Source: Paludibacteraceae bacterium (GTDB lineage: Bacteria; Bacteroidota; Bacteroidia; Bacteroidales; Paludibacteraceae). Taken from it: 64,000 nt of DNA. The stretch spans positions 372,001-436,000 of the forward strand of contig JAFSPA010000006.1 of NCBI GenBank assembly GCA_017443145.1. The letters run 5' to 3'. The position numbers were made by a program, and so were the translations under genes. Positions 9,190-19,507 of this stretch are shown here, piece by piece; position 1 is the stretch's first letter; every line of letters begins with the position of its first letter. A model generated the notes under the pieces. It made no database searches, was not told where the DNA came from, and saw only the letters and a program-made list of their open reading frames with translations.

Positions 9190-10547
9190 TGGCTAAATCG
9201 ACAGTACAATATGTGTGCTCGTCCTGCGGTGCCAAGGCTCCGCAGATGTTAGGCCGTTGTCCCGTCTGCGGCGAATGGGGAACATACGAAGCGGAGTATC
9301 TCCCCGACGGAACGGGGAGAACGGCATCCGCCAAGAGGGGTACAGCCGCCAAGCCCCAACTGCTTCAAGACATCGAAGCGCAAGAGGAACAACGAATAGA
9401 TGTGCATAACGGCGAATTCAACCGCGTGCTCGGTGGCGGTCTAGTGCCGGGTAGTCTCGTCCTCTTAGGAGGCGAACCAGGTATCGGCAAATCCACTCTT
9501 GCCCTGCAAGTGCTTATGCAGCAGGGAGATAGAAAAACTCTCTACGCCAGCGGCGAAGAGTCCGTACAACAAATAAAACTGCGTGCCGAACGCTTTCAGG
9601 GACAACCGAAGAACCTCTTTTTACTAGCCGAGACTTCTCTCGAACGTATCCTGGATCATGTGCGCAACATCAACCCCGAAATAGTGGTCATTGACTCAAT
9701 TCAGACTATTTCCACCGACGGGCTAGATGCCTCTATCGGCAGCCTCACACAAGTTCGTGAGTGTGCCGCACGCATCCTGCAGTTCGCTAAAGAGTCCAAT
9801 ATTCCCTTTATCATCATCGGACACATCAATAAGGAAGGTGCTCTCGCCGGACCGAAAGTGCTCGAACATATAGTGGACACCGTCCTTCAGTTCGAAGGTG
9901 ACCAGCACTACATGTACCGCATCCTTCGGGCACAGAAGAATCGCTTCGGTTCAACGTCCGAACTCGGCATCTACGAGATGCAACAGTCCGGTCTGCGCGA
10001 AGTAACCAACCCGTCCGAACTGCTCCTATCTACCGCTCGAGAAGGAATGTCAGGCATCTCCATTGCTGCCGCTGTCGAGGGAGCAAGACCGTTCCTTATC
10101 GAGGTACAAGCACTGGTCTCTTCTGCCGCATACGGCACACCACAACGCTCATCCACCGGCTTCGACGTCAGACGACTCAACATGCTGCTCGCCGTACTTG
10201 AGAAACGCGTCGGATTCAAACTCCTGCAGAAAGATGTGTTCCTCAATATCGCCGGAGGCATCAAAGTCAATGACCCAGCTATCGACCTTGCCATCCTCGC
10301 TGCCGTACTCTCATCCAACATGGACATCGCCCTCGATGCCGAGACTGCCGTCGCTGGCGAAGTCGGACTCGCAGGAGAGATTAGACCCGTCGCTCGAATA
10401 GAGCAACGAATACAGGAAGCTCAGAAGCTCGGATTCAAACGAATGATTATTCCTGCCGGACAACATTTACACCACAAAAATGGGCAAATTGAACTCATAG
10501 AAGTGGCAAAAGTGGCTGATGCGTTCCGAATTTTGATAAAAAAGTAA
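9189..10547 (+). CDS. radA: DNA repair protein RadA
   Basis: A 452-aa protein with all RadA/Sms parts: an N-terminal C4 zinc finger (CSSCG...CPVCGEWGTY), a RecA-like ATPase with Walker A GGEPGIGKST at ~94-103, the RadA-specific KNRFGSTSELGIYEM motif near residue 250, and the C-terminal Lon-like P domain (AGEVGLAGEIRPV). It promotes branch migration in recombinational repair. It is the last gene of the run beginning with dnaN/exonuclease. Confidence 0.96.
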   Translation: MAKSTVQYVCSSCGAKAPQMLGRCPVCGEWGTYEAEYLPDGTGRTASAKRGTAAKPQLLQDIEAQEEQRIDVHNGEFNRVLGGGLVPGSLVLLGGEPGIGKSTLALQVLMQQGDRKTLYASGEESVQQIKLRAERFQGQPKNLFLLAETSLERILDHVRNINPEIVVIDSIQTISTDGLDASIGSLTQVRECAARILQFAKESNIPFIIIGHINKEGALAGPKVLEHIVDTVLQFEGDQHYMYRILRAQKNRFGSTSELGIYEMQQSGLREVTNPSELLLSTAREGMSGISIAAAVEGARPFLIEVQALVSSAAYGTPQRSSTGFDVRRLNMLLAVLEKRVGFKLLQKDVFLNIAGGIKVNDPAIDLAILAAVLSSNMDIALDAETAVAGEVGLAGEIRPVARIEQRIQEAQKLGFKRMIIPAGQHLHHKNGQIELIEVAKVADAFRILIKK

Positions 10548-10553
10548 ACTTTT

Positions 10554-10585
10554 TTTGCGTATATCATTTTTTTGTTGTATCTTTG
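10554..10585 (+). promoter_or_regulatory. Promoter of the DUF6089-uppS-bamA operon
   Basis: TTTG (10554-10557), a 20-bp spacer, then TATCTTTG (10578-10585). The TTG at 10583, which could be read as a start codon, is part of this -7 box, so the DUF6089 gene must start downstream. Confidence 0.8.
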
Positions 10586-10621
10586 CGCGCTAATTTTGTA
10601 ACGCGCTGTGTGCGTGTGCCT

Positions 10622-11302
10622 ATGTTAGAACGAAATTATCGCAAATATATAGTGGTCTTGATCTCTGTTTTAGGCCTTGCTATGGGGGTATCGGCGCATA
10701 GCCGTCCCTATAAGTGGGAGCTCGGCCTGCAGGGTGGATGCGGCTACTATGTCGGAGACGCTTCGCCGCATATCTTTAAGAACGTGCGGGAGGTGTATGG
10801 TGGACATGTGCGGTATAAGTTTGACAGACGCTGGGCGCTGCAACTCAAAGGCTTGCACCAAGTTATTCGTGGTACACTGCCCGAGGACAAGAGCTTCGTA
10901 TGGAGCAATAAGCTCGTTAATCTTGATGTCGTGGCGGAGTTTAACTTCTTCCGACTCGGTAAAATGGAGTACGACAGCCGCGTTAAGCCCATCAGCCCGT
11001 ATATCTTCCTCGGCGTAGGTGTCGGACTGTATGGCCTCAATTACGGTACGGCCGCAGCCTATCTACCCTTCGGAATAGGCGTGAAATGGGAATTCGCACC
11101 GAGGTGGCAACTGCAGTTCGCTTGGCAGCATAACCTCTATTTTGCGGATAACTTGGAGAATGTCGAAGGATTGGGAAACACCTATAACCTCAATGGTTCC
11201 AACTTCCTCAACTGTGACCTGACAGGACAGATGATGCTTGGCATAGTTTTTGAATTTGGTAGAGAAAAGAAAATTTGCAGATACTGCCTATACTCAGAAT
11301 GA
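10622..11302 (+). CDS. DUF6089-like outer-membrane beta-barrel protein
   Basis: A 226-aa protein starting at the ATG at 10622, with a signal peptide (hydrophobic [18 protein letters not shown]) and alternating aromatic beta strands typical of small 8-10-strand barrels ([43 protein letters not shown]). In Bacteroidota a DUF6089 barrel commonly precedes the isoprenyl transferase and bamA, as here, so I assign it to that family by position and character. The earlier in-frame TTG lies in the promoter and is rejected. Its stop overlaps the uppS start (ATGA). Confidence 0.75.
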   Translation: MLERNYRKYIVVLISVLGLAMGVSAHSRPYKWELGLQGGCGYYVGDASPHIFKNVREVYGGHVRYKFDRRWALQLKGLHQVIRGTLPEDKSFVWSNKLVNLDVVAEFNFFRLGKMEYDSRVKPISPYIFLGVGVGLYGLNYGTAAAYLPFGIGVKWEFAPRWQLQFAWQHNLYFADNLENVEGLGNTYNLNGSNFLNCDLTGQMMLGIVFEFGREKKICRYCLYSE

Positions 11303-12039
11303 CGTACAAAGAACAAATAGTACCAGAGCGCATGCCGCAACACGTAGCCATCATCATGGATGGCAATGGTCGTTGGGCCAAGAAACAAGGCCTCGCACGC
11401 ATGTTTGGACACAAACAAGGCGTGGAAGTGGTGCATAACATCACCGAAGCCGCTGCTGAATTAGGTCTGCGCTATATGACGCTCTACACCTTCTCCACCG
11501 AGAACTGGAACCGACCCAAAGAGGAAGTGGATGCCCTCATGACGCTGCTCGTGGACACCATCGCCAAAGAGACACCTACCCTCATGAAGAATAACGTCCG
11601 CCTGCTCACTATCGGCGACCTCGACCGCCTGCCGGAAGCGGCGCACAAGAAATTCCTCGGCTGCATTGAGCAGACTGCCGCCAATACAGGCCTCAGCCTC
11701 GTCATCGCACTCAGTTACTCTTCACGTTGGGAGATAACCAATGCCGTGCGAAAGGCGGTAGAAGCTGCACAAAAAGGTACCATTCGTCCCGAGGACGTGA
11801 ACGAAGAACTCGTTTCGGACCTCATGACAACCAAGAATATGCCGGACCCGGATTTACTCATCCGTACCAGCGGTGAACTGCGAATAAGCAACTTCCTGCT
11901 CTGGCAATTAGCTTATTCCGAACTGTACTTCACCGACTGCCTATGGCCCGAGTTTACCGTTGAACAGTTCTATAAAGCAATAGTGGATTACCAACACAGA
12001 GAACGTAGATTTGGAAAAACAAGTGAACAGGTTCGCTAA
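11299..12039 (+). CDS. uppS: Isoprenyl transferase (undecaprenyl diphosphate synthase)
   Basis: A cis-prenyltransferase of 246 aa. It has the [10 protein letters not shown] active site with the catalytic Asp, [22 protein letters not shown] and the C-terminal [24 protein letters not shown] substrate region. It makes the C55 lipid carrier for peptidoglycan and O-antigen synthesis. The start at 11299 ([13 protein letters not shown]) gives an ATGA overlap with the preceding gene and is preferred over the ATG 24 bases upstream. Confidence 0.95.
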   Translation: MTYKEQIVPERMPQHVAIIMDGNGRWAKKQGLARMFGHKQGVEVVHNITEAAAELGLRYMTLYTFSTENWNRPKEEVDALMTLLVDTIAKETPTLMKNNVRLLTIGDLDRLPEAAHKKFLGCIEQTAANTGLSLVIALSYSSRWEITNAVRKAVEAAQKGTIRPEDVNEELVSDLMTTKNMPDPDLLIRTSGELRISNFLLWQLAYSELYFTDCLWPEFTVEQFYKAIVDYQHRERRFGKTSEQVR

Positions 12040-14710
12040 ACATATTATTTGTCTCCTCTTAATCAGCATACCTTACGCTACCTTTGCGCTAGGGATAGAC
12101 TCTCTTTCTGTGGACTCTACGGTAGTCGATTCCGTAGCCGTAGATACGCTCGCTCAGGATACGGCAATGCTCCTACAGCCCGAACAAATTATGGAGAACC
12201 TGCCCGAGGTGGAATATTCCACCAGCAGAAAAACCTACGAAATTGCTGACATCAAAGTCACTGGCGCCGATAACTACGAGGACTTCGTCATCATCGGCTT
12301 CTCCGGACTCGCAGTGGGAGATAAGATAGATGTGCCGGGTGACCAGATTACCAAGTCTCTCAAACGTTTCTGGAAACAAGGCCTCTTCTCCGATATCAAG
12401 ATCAAGGCTACCAGGATGGAGGCCGGCAAAGTGTGGCTTGAGATAGCTCTCACGCCGCGGCCTCGCGTTTCCGAGGTGGTGTACAACGGACTCAAGAAAA
12501 GCGAGAAAGAAGACCTCGAGGTCAAAGTTGGTATCGCCAAAGGCAATCAGATGACGCCGAACCTCAGAGATCGCGCGAAAACCGTCATCAAGAAATACCT
12601 CGCCGACAAAGGTTTCCACAATGCCGAGGTTCAAGTGATAGACTTCCCCGACCGCGACAAACCCGGATACGTCAAGGTTATCATCAATATCGACAAGAAA
12701 GTGAAGACCAAGGTCGCAAAGATATATATCACCGGTAACGAAGCATTGACGCACACCCAAATCAATCGCGCAATGAAGAAAACCAACGATAACCACATCA
12801 CCAACCTCTTCCGACCGAAGAAATTTGTGACCGAGGAATACGAAAAGGACAAAGATGCCGTTATCGCCAAGTACAATGAGATAGGTTACCGCGATGCGTA
12901 TATCGTTGCCGACAGCGTCGTGCCGAATCCCGAAGACCCGACTCGCGTGGATATATACATGACTATCAGCGAGGGTGAGAAATACTATATCCGTAATATC
13001 ACTTGGGTCGGTAATACTGTCTATCCGTACGAACTGTTGGATGCCACCCTCGGCGTGAAGAAAGGTGACACCTATAACCTCAAGCAGCTCAACGAACGGC
13101 TGCAGGAGGACGATGATGCCGTAGCCAAACTCTATACCGACCAGGGTTACCTCTTCTTCAGCGTGCAACCCGTTGAGGTCACGGTCGAGAATGACTCCAT
13201 CGACTTCGAGATGCGAATGTACGAAGGCAAACCGGCAACCATCAACCGTATCAACATCGTCGGAAACACACGCGTGTACGAACATGTTGTACGTCGTGAG
13301 TTGTACACCAAGCCGGGACAACTCTATTCGCAGTCGGATATCATGCGTTCACTACGTGAGTTGGCACAGATGGGACACTTTGACCAAGAGAAACTCGTGC
13401 CCGACATCCAACCTAATCCCGAGGATGGAACAGTGGATATCACCTACCAGCTGCAAACCAAGTCCTCTGACCAGATTGAGTTCTCACTCGGTTGGGGCGC
13501 AACAGGACTTATCGGTTCTATCGGACTCAAGTTCACTAACTTCGCCATCCAGAACCTATTCAATAAGAAAGCCTATCGTATCGTGCCGCAAGGTGAAGGA
13601 CAGACCTTCGCTATCAACGCGCGTACCAACGGTGTCTATTATACCTCCGCCAGTATCTCCTTCACGGAGCCTTGGGTAGGTGGTAAACGGCCTAACTCGT
13701 TGAGCACCAGTGTGTACTTCGCTTCGCAAACCGGTTACTCCAACCGTTACTACCAGGCATACCAAGACCTGTATAACACCTATTCCAACTATTATTATTA
13801 CTCCGGCAACTCCAATTACTACCAACAGTTGCAGGAGTCGGAAGCTGACCCTGATAAGTACCTCCGCACCTTTGGTGTGTCGGTGGGATATGCCAAACGT
13901 CTGCGCTGGCCCGACGACTATTTCCAATTCTACGGCGAGTTGAGTTACCAGATGTTTATGATGAAGTCATGGCCCTATCTGCTTGTTACGGACGGATTCA
14001 GCCACAACCTCTCGCTTAACCTCACCCTCTCGCGTTCGTCTATTGACAACCCGATATACACCCGCCGCGGTTCTGTATTCACCATCGGTCTGAAAATCAC
14101 ACCGCCTTGGTCACTCTTCAAAGATCAGGACTACGCTGCGATGTCTAACAACGAGAAGTACCACCTCATCGAATACCACAAGTGGAAATTCACCGGCAAA
14201 GTGTTCACACCTCTATCACGCGACAGTAAGCTCGTGCTCATGACGCGTGCCGAGTTTGGATACTTAGGTCACTTCAACAAAGACCTCAAGTCGCCGTTCG
14301 AGACTTTCTACATGGGTGGTGACGGAATGTCCTCCTACTCTTCCTACTCCACAGACTATGTCGGCATGCGTGGTTACTCGTCAGGCTCACTCACACCGTA
14401 CGACCCCGCTACAGGACGTAACATGGGTTATGTGTATAACAAATTTACCTTGGAGCTCCGCTACCCCATCATGTTGCAACAATCGGCTAATATCTGGGTA
14501 CTCGGCTTCCTCGAGGCGGGTAACTGTTTCGCAAGTATAAAAGACTATAACCCCTTCGACCTCAAACGTAGTGCCGGTGTCGGCGTACGCGTCTTCCTGC
14601 CTATGTTCGGTCTGCTCGGTGTGGACTGGGGATGGGGATTTGATAAGATTAACGGTTCCAGCCAATACGGCGGAAGTCAGTTCCACTTCGTACTCGGTCA
14701 AGAACTATAA
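12023..14710 (+). CDS. bamA: Outer-membrane protein assembly factor BamA (Omp85)
   Basis: About 895 aa: a signal peptide ([19 protein letters not shown]), an acidic linker, a chain of POTRA domains (~60-480) and an Omp85 barrel (~490-895) ending in an aromatic-rich strand (FHFVLGQEL). The L6-loop VRGF-type signature appears as [15 protein letters not shown]. It inserts barrel proteins into the outer membrane. A GTG at 12023 after an A-rich stretch gives a textbook signal peptide; a TTG at 12011 would add four residues. The 5' end overlaps uppS by 17 bases. Confidence 0.95.
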   Translation: MNRFAKHIICLLLISIPYATFALGIDSLSVDSTVVDSVAVDTLAQDTAMLLQPEQIMENLPEVEYSTSRKTYEIADIKVTGADNYEDFVIIGFSGLAVGDKIDVPGDQITKSLKRFWKQGLFSDIKIKATRMEAGKVWLEIALTPRPRVSEVVYNGLKKSEKEDLEVKVGIAKGNQMTPNLRDRAKTVIKKYLADKGFHNAEVQVIDFPDRDKPGYVKVIINIDKKVKTKVAKIYITGNEALTHTQINRAMKKTNDNHITNLFRPKKFVTEEYEKDKDAVIAKYNEIGYRDAYIVADSVVPNPEDPTRVDIYMTISEGEKYYIRNITWVGNTVYPYELLDATLGVKKGDTYNLKQLNERLQEDDDAVAKLYTDQGYLFFSVQPVEVTVENDSIDFEMRMYEGKPATINRINIVGNTRVYEHVVRRELYTKPGQLYSQSDIMRSLRELAQMGHFDQEKLVPDIQPNPEDGTVDITYQLQTKSSDQIEFSLGWGATGLIGSIGLKFTNFAIQNLFNKKAYRIVPQGEGQTFAINARTNGVYYTSASISFTEPWVGGKRPNSLSTSVYFASQTGYSNRYYQAYQDLYNTYSNYYYYSGNSNYYQQLQESEADPDKYLRTFGVSVGYAKRLRWPDDYFQFYGELSYQMFMMKSWPYLLVTDGFSHNLSLNLTLSRSSIDNPIYTRRGSVFTIGLKITPPWSLFKDQDYAAMSNNEKYHLIEYHKWKFTGKVFTPLSRDSKLVLMTRAEFGYLGHFNKDLKSPFETFYMGGDGMSSYSSYSTDYVGMRGYSSGSLTPYDPATGRNMGYVYNKFTLELRYPIMLQQSANIWVLGFLEAGNCFASIKDYNPFDLKRSAGVGVRVFLPMFGLLGVDWGWGFDKINGSSQYGGSQFHFVLGQEL

Positions 14711-14721
14711 TATAACGCACT

Positions 14722-15240
14722 ATGAAGAAATTAGGATTAGTCATCATCCTCTTCGCCGCTTTGGCTATGCCCACACAAGCGAAAGAACTCAAAGTCGCCT
14801 TTATCGACATGCAGTATATCCTCAAGAACCTGCCTTCGTATGAGTCCGCCAATGAACAATTGACCCTCATCTCCAAACGTTGGCAGAAAGAGATTGATGC
14901 CGCACAACAGGAAGCGCGTATCCTCGCCACCAACTACCAGACCGAGCAAATCTTTCTCTCGGACGATATGAAACGCAAACGCGAGGAAGAGATAGTAGCC
15001 AAGGAGAACGAAGCACTCGAACTCCAACGTAAGTACTTTGGTCCCGAAGGCGAACTGTTCAAAAAGCGCGAAGCACTCATCAAACCTATTCAGGACGAAA
15101 TCTATGCCGTCATTCAAGAACTCGCTAACGAGAAGTTCCTCGACATCGTTAAAGACCGCTCTGCAGATCCGTCACTTATCTATATGTCCTCCAAACTGGA
15201 CATGTCTGACCAGGTCCTCCAGAAACTCGGAGCACGATAA
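14722..15240 (+). CDS. OmpH/Skp-family periplasmic chaperone, copy 1
   Basis: A 172-aa protein with a signal peptide (VIILFAALAMPTQA) followed by VAFIDMQYILKNLPSY, the usual Skp/OmpH beginning, then a long charged coiled coil (~45-140). Skp-like proteins hold unfolded outer-membrane proteins during passage to BamA, which fits its position 11 bp after bamA. It ends with the family-like DPSLIYMSSKLDMSDQVL segment rather than a domain of its own. Confidence 0.88.
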   Translation: MKKLGLVIILFAALAMPTQAKELKVAFIDMQYILKNLPSYESANEQLTLISKRWQKEIDAAQQEARILATNYQTEQIFLSDDMKRKREEEIVAKENEALELQRKYFGPEGELFKKREALIKPIQDEIYAVIQELANEKFLDIVKDRSADPSLIYMSSKLDMSDQVLQKLGAR

Positions 15241-15300
15241 TGGCACGCTTTTTGCAAAGGAAATTAGAAAAATAGTAATTTATTGAAATATTTTTAAGTT

Positions 15301-15792
15301 ATGAAAAAGATTTTAGTTATCTTGGCGCTGGTATTGCCGATGATGGTAAGCGCTGAAAAGTATGGTTATGTCAACACCACCGAACTCTTCCAACAGATGC
15401 CGGAAGTAGCACAAGTGAAAGCACAGATGGACACCATTCAATCACAGTATGAGAACCAATTGACAATGATGCAAGAGGAACTCCAAAAGAAGTATCAAGA
15501 CTATCAGACCAACGAGGCTACTATGCAGGACGCTATCAAACAAATGCGTCAGCAGGAGTTGCAAGAGATGCAAGCTCGTATCCAGACCTTCTATCAAACT
15601 GCTGAACAGGACATCCAAAAGAAACAGCAAGAACTGCTCGCTCCTGTTCACGAGAAACTCACCAAGGCCATCAAGGCTGTGGGCGCTCGTGAAGGATTCA
15701 CCTATATCTTTGACTCCGCTGCGCTTGTTTACATCGCTGACAGTGCTACCGATGCTTCTGCTGCCGTACGCAAAGAATTAGGCATTAAGTAA
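15301..15792 (+). CDS. OmpH/Skp-family periplasmic chaperone, copy 2
   Basis: A 163-aa paralogue of the preceding gene with a signal peptide (ILVILALVLPMMVSA), YGYVNTTELFQQMPEVAQVK and a Gln/Glu-rich coiled coil (~40-115), then the C-terminal GFTYIFDSAALVYIADSATDA strand region. The 60-bp gap from copy 1 has no clear promoter, so both are probably read from the upstream operon. Two tandem OmpH genes after bamA are usual for Bacteroidota. The stop overlaps the next small ORF by one base. Confidence 0.88.
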   Translation: MKKILVILALVLPMMVSAEKYGYVNTTELFQQMPEVAQVKAQMDTIQSQYENQLTMMQEELQKKYQDYQTNEATMQDAIKQMRQQELQEMQARIQTFYQTAEQDIQKKQQELLAPVHEKLTKAIKAVGAREGFTYIFDSAALVYIADSATDASAAVRKELGIK

Positions 15793-15899
15793 TGGCTGAC
15801 GGATATCTCGAAAAACACTACGAGGAGTACGAAAAGCGGAAACTCGAGTGGCTCAAAAACAAGAAACGTTATGGCAAAAATACAACAAGCACTAAATGA
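15792..15899 (+). CDS. Small 35-aa basic/acidic helical ORF
   Basis: An ATG overlapping the ompH stop (TAATG) opens a 35-codon frame beginning MADGYLEKHYEEYEKRK and ending before the MFS gene is under way (29-base overlap). The peptide is highly charged and predicted helical, with no signal or membrane segment. Short proteins starting MADxYLE are widespread in Bacteroidota annotation, without a known function. The overlapping coupling on both sides argues that it is translated; no stronger evidence is available. Confidence 0.5.
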   Translation: MADGYLEKHYEEYEKRKLEWLKNKKRYGKNTTSTK

Positions 15900-17247
15900 G
15901 AGTGCTGTAGCACGTTGGACTGTTCTCGTTCTTGTGGCGTCGATGATGTTCTTCGCCTATATGTTCGTGGACATTCTGTCTCCGCTCGCATCATTGCTGG
16001 AGAAAACACCGCACCTGGGCTGGAACCAAGGCGTTTTCGGCACTTACGCTGCCGGCGAATACTTGCTTAATGTGTTCGGATTCCTCATCCTCGCAGGTAT
16101 TATCCTCGACAAAATGGGAGTCCGCTTCACCGGTACACTCTCCGCATCGCTGATGGTTATCGGTGCTGCTATCAAATACATTGGTATCTCCGAGTGGTTT
16201 GGCGCCAACGATATGGTCTGGCTCAACTCCTGGTGGCCTTCTATGCCGGGTTCGGCTAAGATAGCTATGTTCGGATTTATGATCTTCGGCTGCGGCTGCG
16301 AGATGGCGGGTACAACCGTTTCCAAAGTGCTCGCTAAGTGGTTCAAAGGTAAAGAGATGGCACTCGCTATGGGTCTGGAGATGTCTATCGCCCGTATCGG
16401 CGTCTTCGCTGCGATGTTCTTCTCGCCGCTTATCAGCCAACGCTTCGGCGTGGACGGAATGGATTCGGTTACCGCTCCTTTCCTCTTCTCGGGACTGTTG
16501 CTCGTCATCGGCTTACTCAACTACCTCGTCTTCTGCGTGATGGATAATAAGTTCGACAAGCAGCTTGTGGCTCTCGGCGAATCTACCGACACCAAAGACC
16601 CGGAGGATGAATTCCATATTTCTGACCTCGGACAAATCTTCCAATCGAAGATGTTCTGGATTGTGGCGCTCCTTTGCGTGCTCTACTACTCCGCTATCTT
16701 CCCCTTCCAGCGTTTTGCGACCAACTTCCTCGAGGAGACATTGCAGATTTCCAACGCCGAAGCGGCAGGTCTGTTCAAGTGGTTCCCCATCCTCGCGATG
16801 GTACTCACGCCGTTCCTCGGTGCGTTTATCGACAATAAGGGTAAGGGGGCATCGATGATGATGCTCGGCGCAATTATCATGATTGCTTGCCACAGTATCT
16901 TCGCCTTCGTTTTGCCGGCTTATCCGCATAAATGGCTCGCATTGGTTACTATTCTCGTCCTCGGCGTCAGCTTCTCGCTCGTGCCGGCATCGATGTGGCC
17001 GTCCGTGCCTAAGATCATTGACGAGAAAGTACTCGGATCTGCCTACTGCCTCATTTTCTGGGTGCAGAATATCGGTCTTTGCTTGGTACCAATGCTGATT
17101 GGTAAACTGCGCGTGATGACGAACGGTTACCTCGTGCCGATGATTGTGTTCGCATCCTTCGGCGTGCTGGCATTCTTCCTGTCACTCGCACTCAAAGTAG
17201 AGGATAAAAAGAAAGGATATGGACTGGAACTTCCTAATAAAAAATAG
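15871..17247 (+). CDS. MFS transporter, 12 TM
   Basis: A 458-aa membrane protein with twelve predicted helices and the MFS loop motif after TM2 (LDKMGVRFTG). Motifs such as GCGCEMAGTTVSKVLAKWFKGKEMALAMG resemble the NarK/MFSD1-like branch. The substrate cannot be read from sequence. It lies between envelope genes and murF and overlaps murF by 29 bases, so a peptide or cell-wall-related substrate is possible but only an inference from position. Confidence 0.8.
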   Translation: MAKIQQALNESAVARWTVLVLVASMMFFAYMFVDILSPLASLLEKTPHLGWNQGVFGTYAAGEYLLNVFGFLILAGIILDKMGVRFTGTLSASLMVIGAAIKYIGISEWFGANDMVWLNSWWPSMPGSAKIAMFGFMIFGCGCEMAGTTVSKVLAKWFKGKEMALAMGLEMSIARIGVFAAMFFSPLISQRFGVDGMDSVTAPFLFSGLLLVIGLLNYLVFCVMDNKFDKQLVALGESTDTKDPEDEFHISDLGQIFQSKMFWIVALLCVLYYSAIFPFQRFATNFLEETLQISNAEAAGLFKWFPILAMVLTPFLGAFIDNKGKGASMMMLGAIIMIACHSIFAFVLPAYPHKWLALVTILVLGVSFSLVPASMWPSVPKIIDEKVLGSAYCLIFWVQNIGLCLVPMLIGKLRVMTNGYLVPMIVFASFGVLAFFLSLALKVEDKKKGYGLELPNKK

Positions 17248-18391
17248 GACGTCTATAACCGTCACGACAGACAGCCGGAAGATTACTCCCGGCTGTATCT
17301 TTGTTGCGCTCAAAGGCGAGCATTTTGATGGCAATGACTATGTGGACCAAGCCCTCAAGGACGGTGCGGCCTATGTCATCAAAGGCGATAAAGCGTTGGC
17401 TGAGTTTCAGGACTTAGCACGTGCTTGGCGACGCGAACTGAGCATCCCTATTATCGCCATCACCGGCACCAACGGTAAGACCACCACTAAGGAACTCACT
17501 GCCGCTGTGCTCAAGACAAAGTACCATATTCACTACACCCAAGGCAATTACAATAACTCCCTCGGCGTGCCGTTGACGCTCTGCCAACTCACTAAGGATC
17601 ACCAACTTGCCATCGTTGAAATGGGAGCTTCCCATCCCGGAGATATCAAAGAGCTGGTCAATGTGGCAGAACCCAACTATGGTCTTATCACTAATGTTGG
17701 TCGGGCACACCTCGAAGGTTTCGGATCGTTTGAAGGTGTAATGAATACCAAAGCGGAACTGTACGATTATCTCCGTGACCATCACGGGACCATCTTCTAC
17801 AATTCAGATAATCCACGCCTCCGACAGATGCTGGACAAAGCACAAATAACAAATAGCACATCACAAATCGTAGAATACTGCACCGGCACGATGCCTCAAG
17901 GCACGCATCTTGTAGGTAACTATAATGCCGAGAATGTATCAGCTGCTATTTGTGTTGGTGAATATTTCGGTGTGAAGAAGAAGGATGCTTTGGCAGCTAT
18001 TTGTGCCTATGTGCCGTCTAACAACCGCTCCCAAGCGATGAAGACCGAGCATAACGACCTCGTCGTCGATGCCTATAACGCCAACCCTACTTCCATGACG
18101 GCAGCCATTAACGCCTTCAAAGGGGAGGCATATATCTTAGGCGCTATGCGAGAACTCGGCATCTACAGCCACCTCGAGCACCAGAACATCGTCAATATGC
18201 TCCTTGAGCGCAAGGCGGATATTGTCTATCTCATTGGTCCCGAGTGGCGCGAGACAACAGCGCCCTATGCCATCTTCGACACCACCGAACAGTTCATCGA
18301 CTACCTTAAGGCCCATCCTATCACCAACGCCCGCATTCTCGTTAAAGGCTCGCGCTCTAATAAATTAGAAACAATCCTACCGCTACTATAA
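17219..18391 (+). CDS. murF: UDP-MurNAc-tripeptide--D-Ala-D-Ala ligase
   Basis: A Mur ligase of 390 aa: an N-terminal UMP-binding part (TDSRKITPGCIFVALKGEHFDGN), the ATP-binding loop ITGTNGKTTTKE at ~80-91, EMGASHPGDIKEL, NVGRAHLEGFGS and the C-terminal DAYNANPTSM motif diagnostic of MurF. It is somewhat short compared with the usual 420-450 aa. The inter-domain strand near residues 208-220 is encoded by short AAATnnCA near-repeats. It adds D-Ala-D-Ala to the peptidoglycan precursor in the cytoplasm. Confidence 0.95.
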   Translation: MDWNFLIKNRTSITVTTDSRKITPGCIFVALKGEHFDGNDYVDQALKDGAAYVIKGDKALAEFQDLARAWRRELSIPIIAITGTNGKTTTKELTAAVLKTKYHIHYTQGNYNNSLGVPLTLCQLTKDHQLAIVEMGASHPGDIKELVNVAEPNYGLITNVGRAHLEGFGSFEGVMNTKAELYDYLRDHHGTIFYNSDNPRLRQMLDKAQITNSTSQIVEYCTGTMPQGTHLVGNYNAENVSAAICVGEYFGVKKKDALAAICAYVPSNNRSQAMKTEHNDLVVDAYNANPTSMTAAINAFKGEAYILGAMRELGIYSHLEHQNIVNMLLERKADIVYLIGPEWRETTAPYAIFDTTEQFIDYLKAHPITNARILVKGSRSNKLETILPLL

Positions 18392-19267
18392 ATGAAAAAA
18401 TCTACCGCTATAACCATCATCGTGCTACTGCTTATCGGCATCGCTGCCCTCGTCTTTTTCAACCTGCGCCAACGCAAGGATATGCAAGAAATGACGGAGC
18501 AGATGGCCTTTGAGAAAGAGCAACTGCAGGAAGAATACGAGGACCTCGCTATTCAGTTCGATGGCTATCAACAGATGGACATTAAGAACGACTCCTTGCA
18601 GGACCTTCTTTCCCGCGAGCAACAGCGCGTACAGGACTTGCTGGAAGAGTTACGTGTGACGCGTGTTACCAATGCCCGCCGAATAGCCGAGCTCAAGAAA
18701 GAACTCGCTACCGTTCGCGCCGTGATGGTGCAGTATGTGGCGCAGATTGACTCGCTCAACCGCACCAACGAGCAGCTCACCAAAGAGAACAAACAACTCA
18801 ACCGCCAGTACCAAGAGGCCTCGTCTCTGGCGCAGCAACTGCATGAGGAGAAGACCCAGCTCACCGCTGTTGTGCAACGGGCGGCCATGCTCGAAGTCAC
18901 CAATTTCGTGGTCACTCCGCTCAATAAACGCGACCGCAAGACCCGCGTCGTAGGACAGATGACCAAACTGCAGTTCGATTACACCATCGCCAAGAATATC
19001 ACCTGCGAGCCGGGCAAGAAAATCGTATACCTGCGCGTTACGGATCCGAATGGCAACCTGCTTGGCGAAGAACGTGGTTATTCATTTGCCTTTGAGGATG
19101 GCGTCCTGAGTGCTTCTGCACAGCGTGAGTTTGAATATACGGGCGAGGAATGCTCCGGAATCCTTTACGTCAATCTGCCCGAAGAAGTGACACAAGGCTT
19201 TTACTCCGCCGACTTCTTCATCGATGGCAACATGATCGGCTCCTTCCCCTTCGAAATACGCAAGTAG
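18392..19267 (+). CDS. Membrane-anchored coiled-coil protein, unknown function
   Basis: A 291-aa protein. It has one N-terminal membrane segment (AITIIVLLLIGIAALVFF), a long coiled coil (~30-165, rich in E, Q, L, R heptads), and a C-terminal beta domain (~170-291; VVTPLNKRDRKTRVVG, VYLRVTDPNGNLLGEE, GFYSADFFIDGNMIGSFPFEI) that reads like an Ig-type fold. Probably inner-membrane anchored with the beta domain in the periplasm. It starts immediately after the murF stop. I do not recognise a named family. Confidence 0.7.
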   Translation: MKKSTAITIIVLLLIGIAALVFFNLRQRKDMQEMTEQMAFEKEQLQEEYEDLAIQFDGYQQMDIKNDSLQDLLSREQQRVQDLLEELRVTRVTNARRIAELKKELATVRAVMVQYVAQIDSLNRTNEQLTKENKQLNRQYQEASSLAQQLHEEKTQLTAVVQRAAMLEVTNFVVTPLNKRDRKTRVVGQMTKLQFDYTIAKNITCEPGKKIVYLRVTDPNGNLLGEERGYSFAFEDGVLSASAQREFEYTGEECSGILYVNLPEEVTQGFYSADFFIDGNMIGSFPFEIRK

Positions 19268-19341
19268 CCGTAGCAAAGGGGGACATCACCGGGACTTCTC
19301 GAAGACTTTTCAAGCTTTTTTGCAAAAAAAAGCAAAAATAT

Positions 19342-19372
19342 TTTGGTATATCACAAAAAAGTAGTACTTTTG
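19342..19372 (+). promoter_or_regulatory. Promoter of rpsO
   Basis: TTTG (19342-19345), a 19-bp spacer and TACTTTTG (19365-19372). It lies 135 bp before the rpsO start, leaving a long leader. Confidence 0.8.
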
Positions 19373-19383
19373 CACGCTTTTTC

Positions 19384-19429
19384 CATTGAGAGCAATTGCT
19401 CCAATGAAAAAATCGACCTTTCGATTTTT
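19384..19429 (+). promoter_or_regulatory. Structured rpsO mRNA leader
   Basis: Two inverted repeats follow the promoter: CATTG...CAATG around the self-complementary AGCAATTGCT (19384-19406), and AAATCGA-CCTT-TCGATTT (19410-19427). S15 represses its own mRNA through leader structures in several bacteria; that this leader does so is an inference. Confidence 0.45.
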
Positions 19430-19507
19430 GATAAAAAGCATAAATGCAGCATCGTTTGTATCGATGATCTTGCGAGGCTGTGATTGTTTAACGTAAACTA
19501 TTAAATC

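Noticed and set aside
10583-10621. TTG start for the DUF6089 gene
   Set aside because: The TTG is part of the -7 promoter box; the ATG at 10622 begins a good signal peptide.
12173-13321. 382-codon minus-strand ORF opposite bamA
   Set aside because: Antisense shadow of POTRA-coding sequence.
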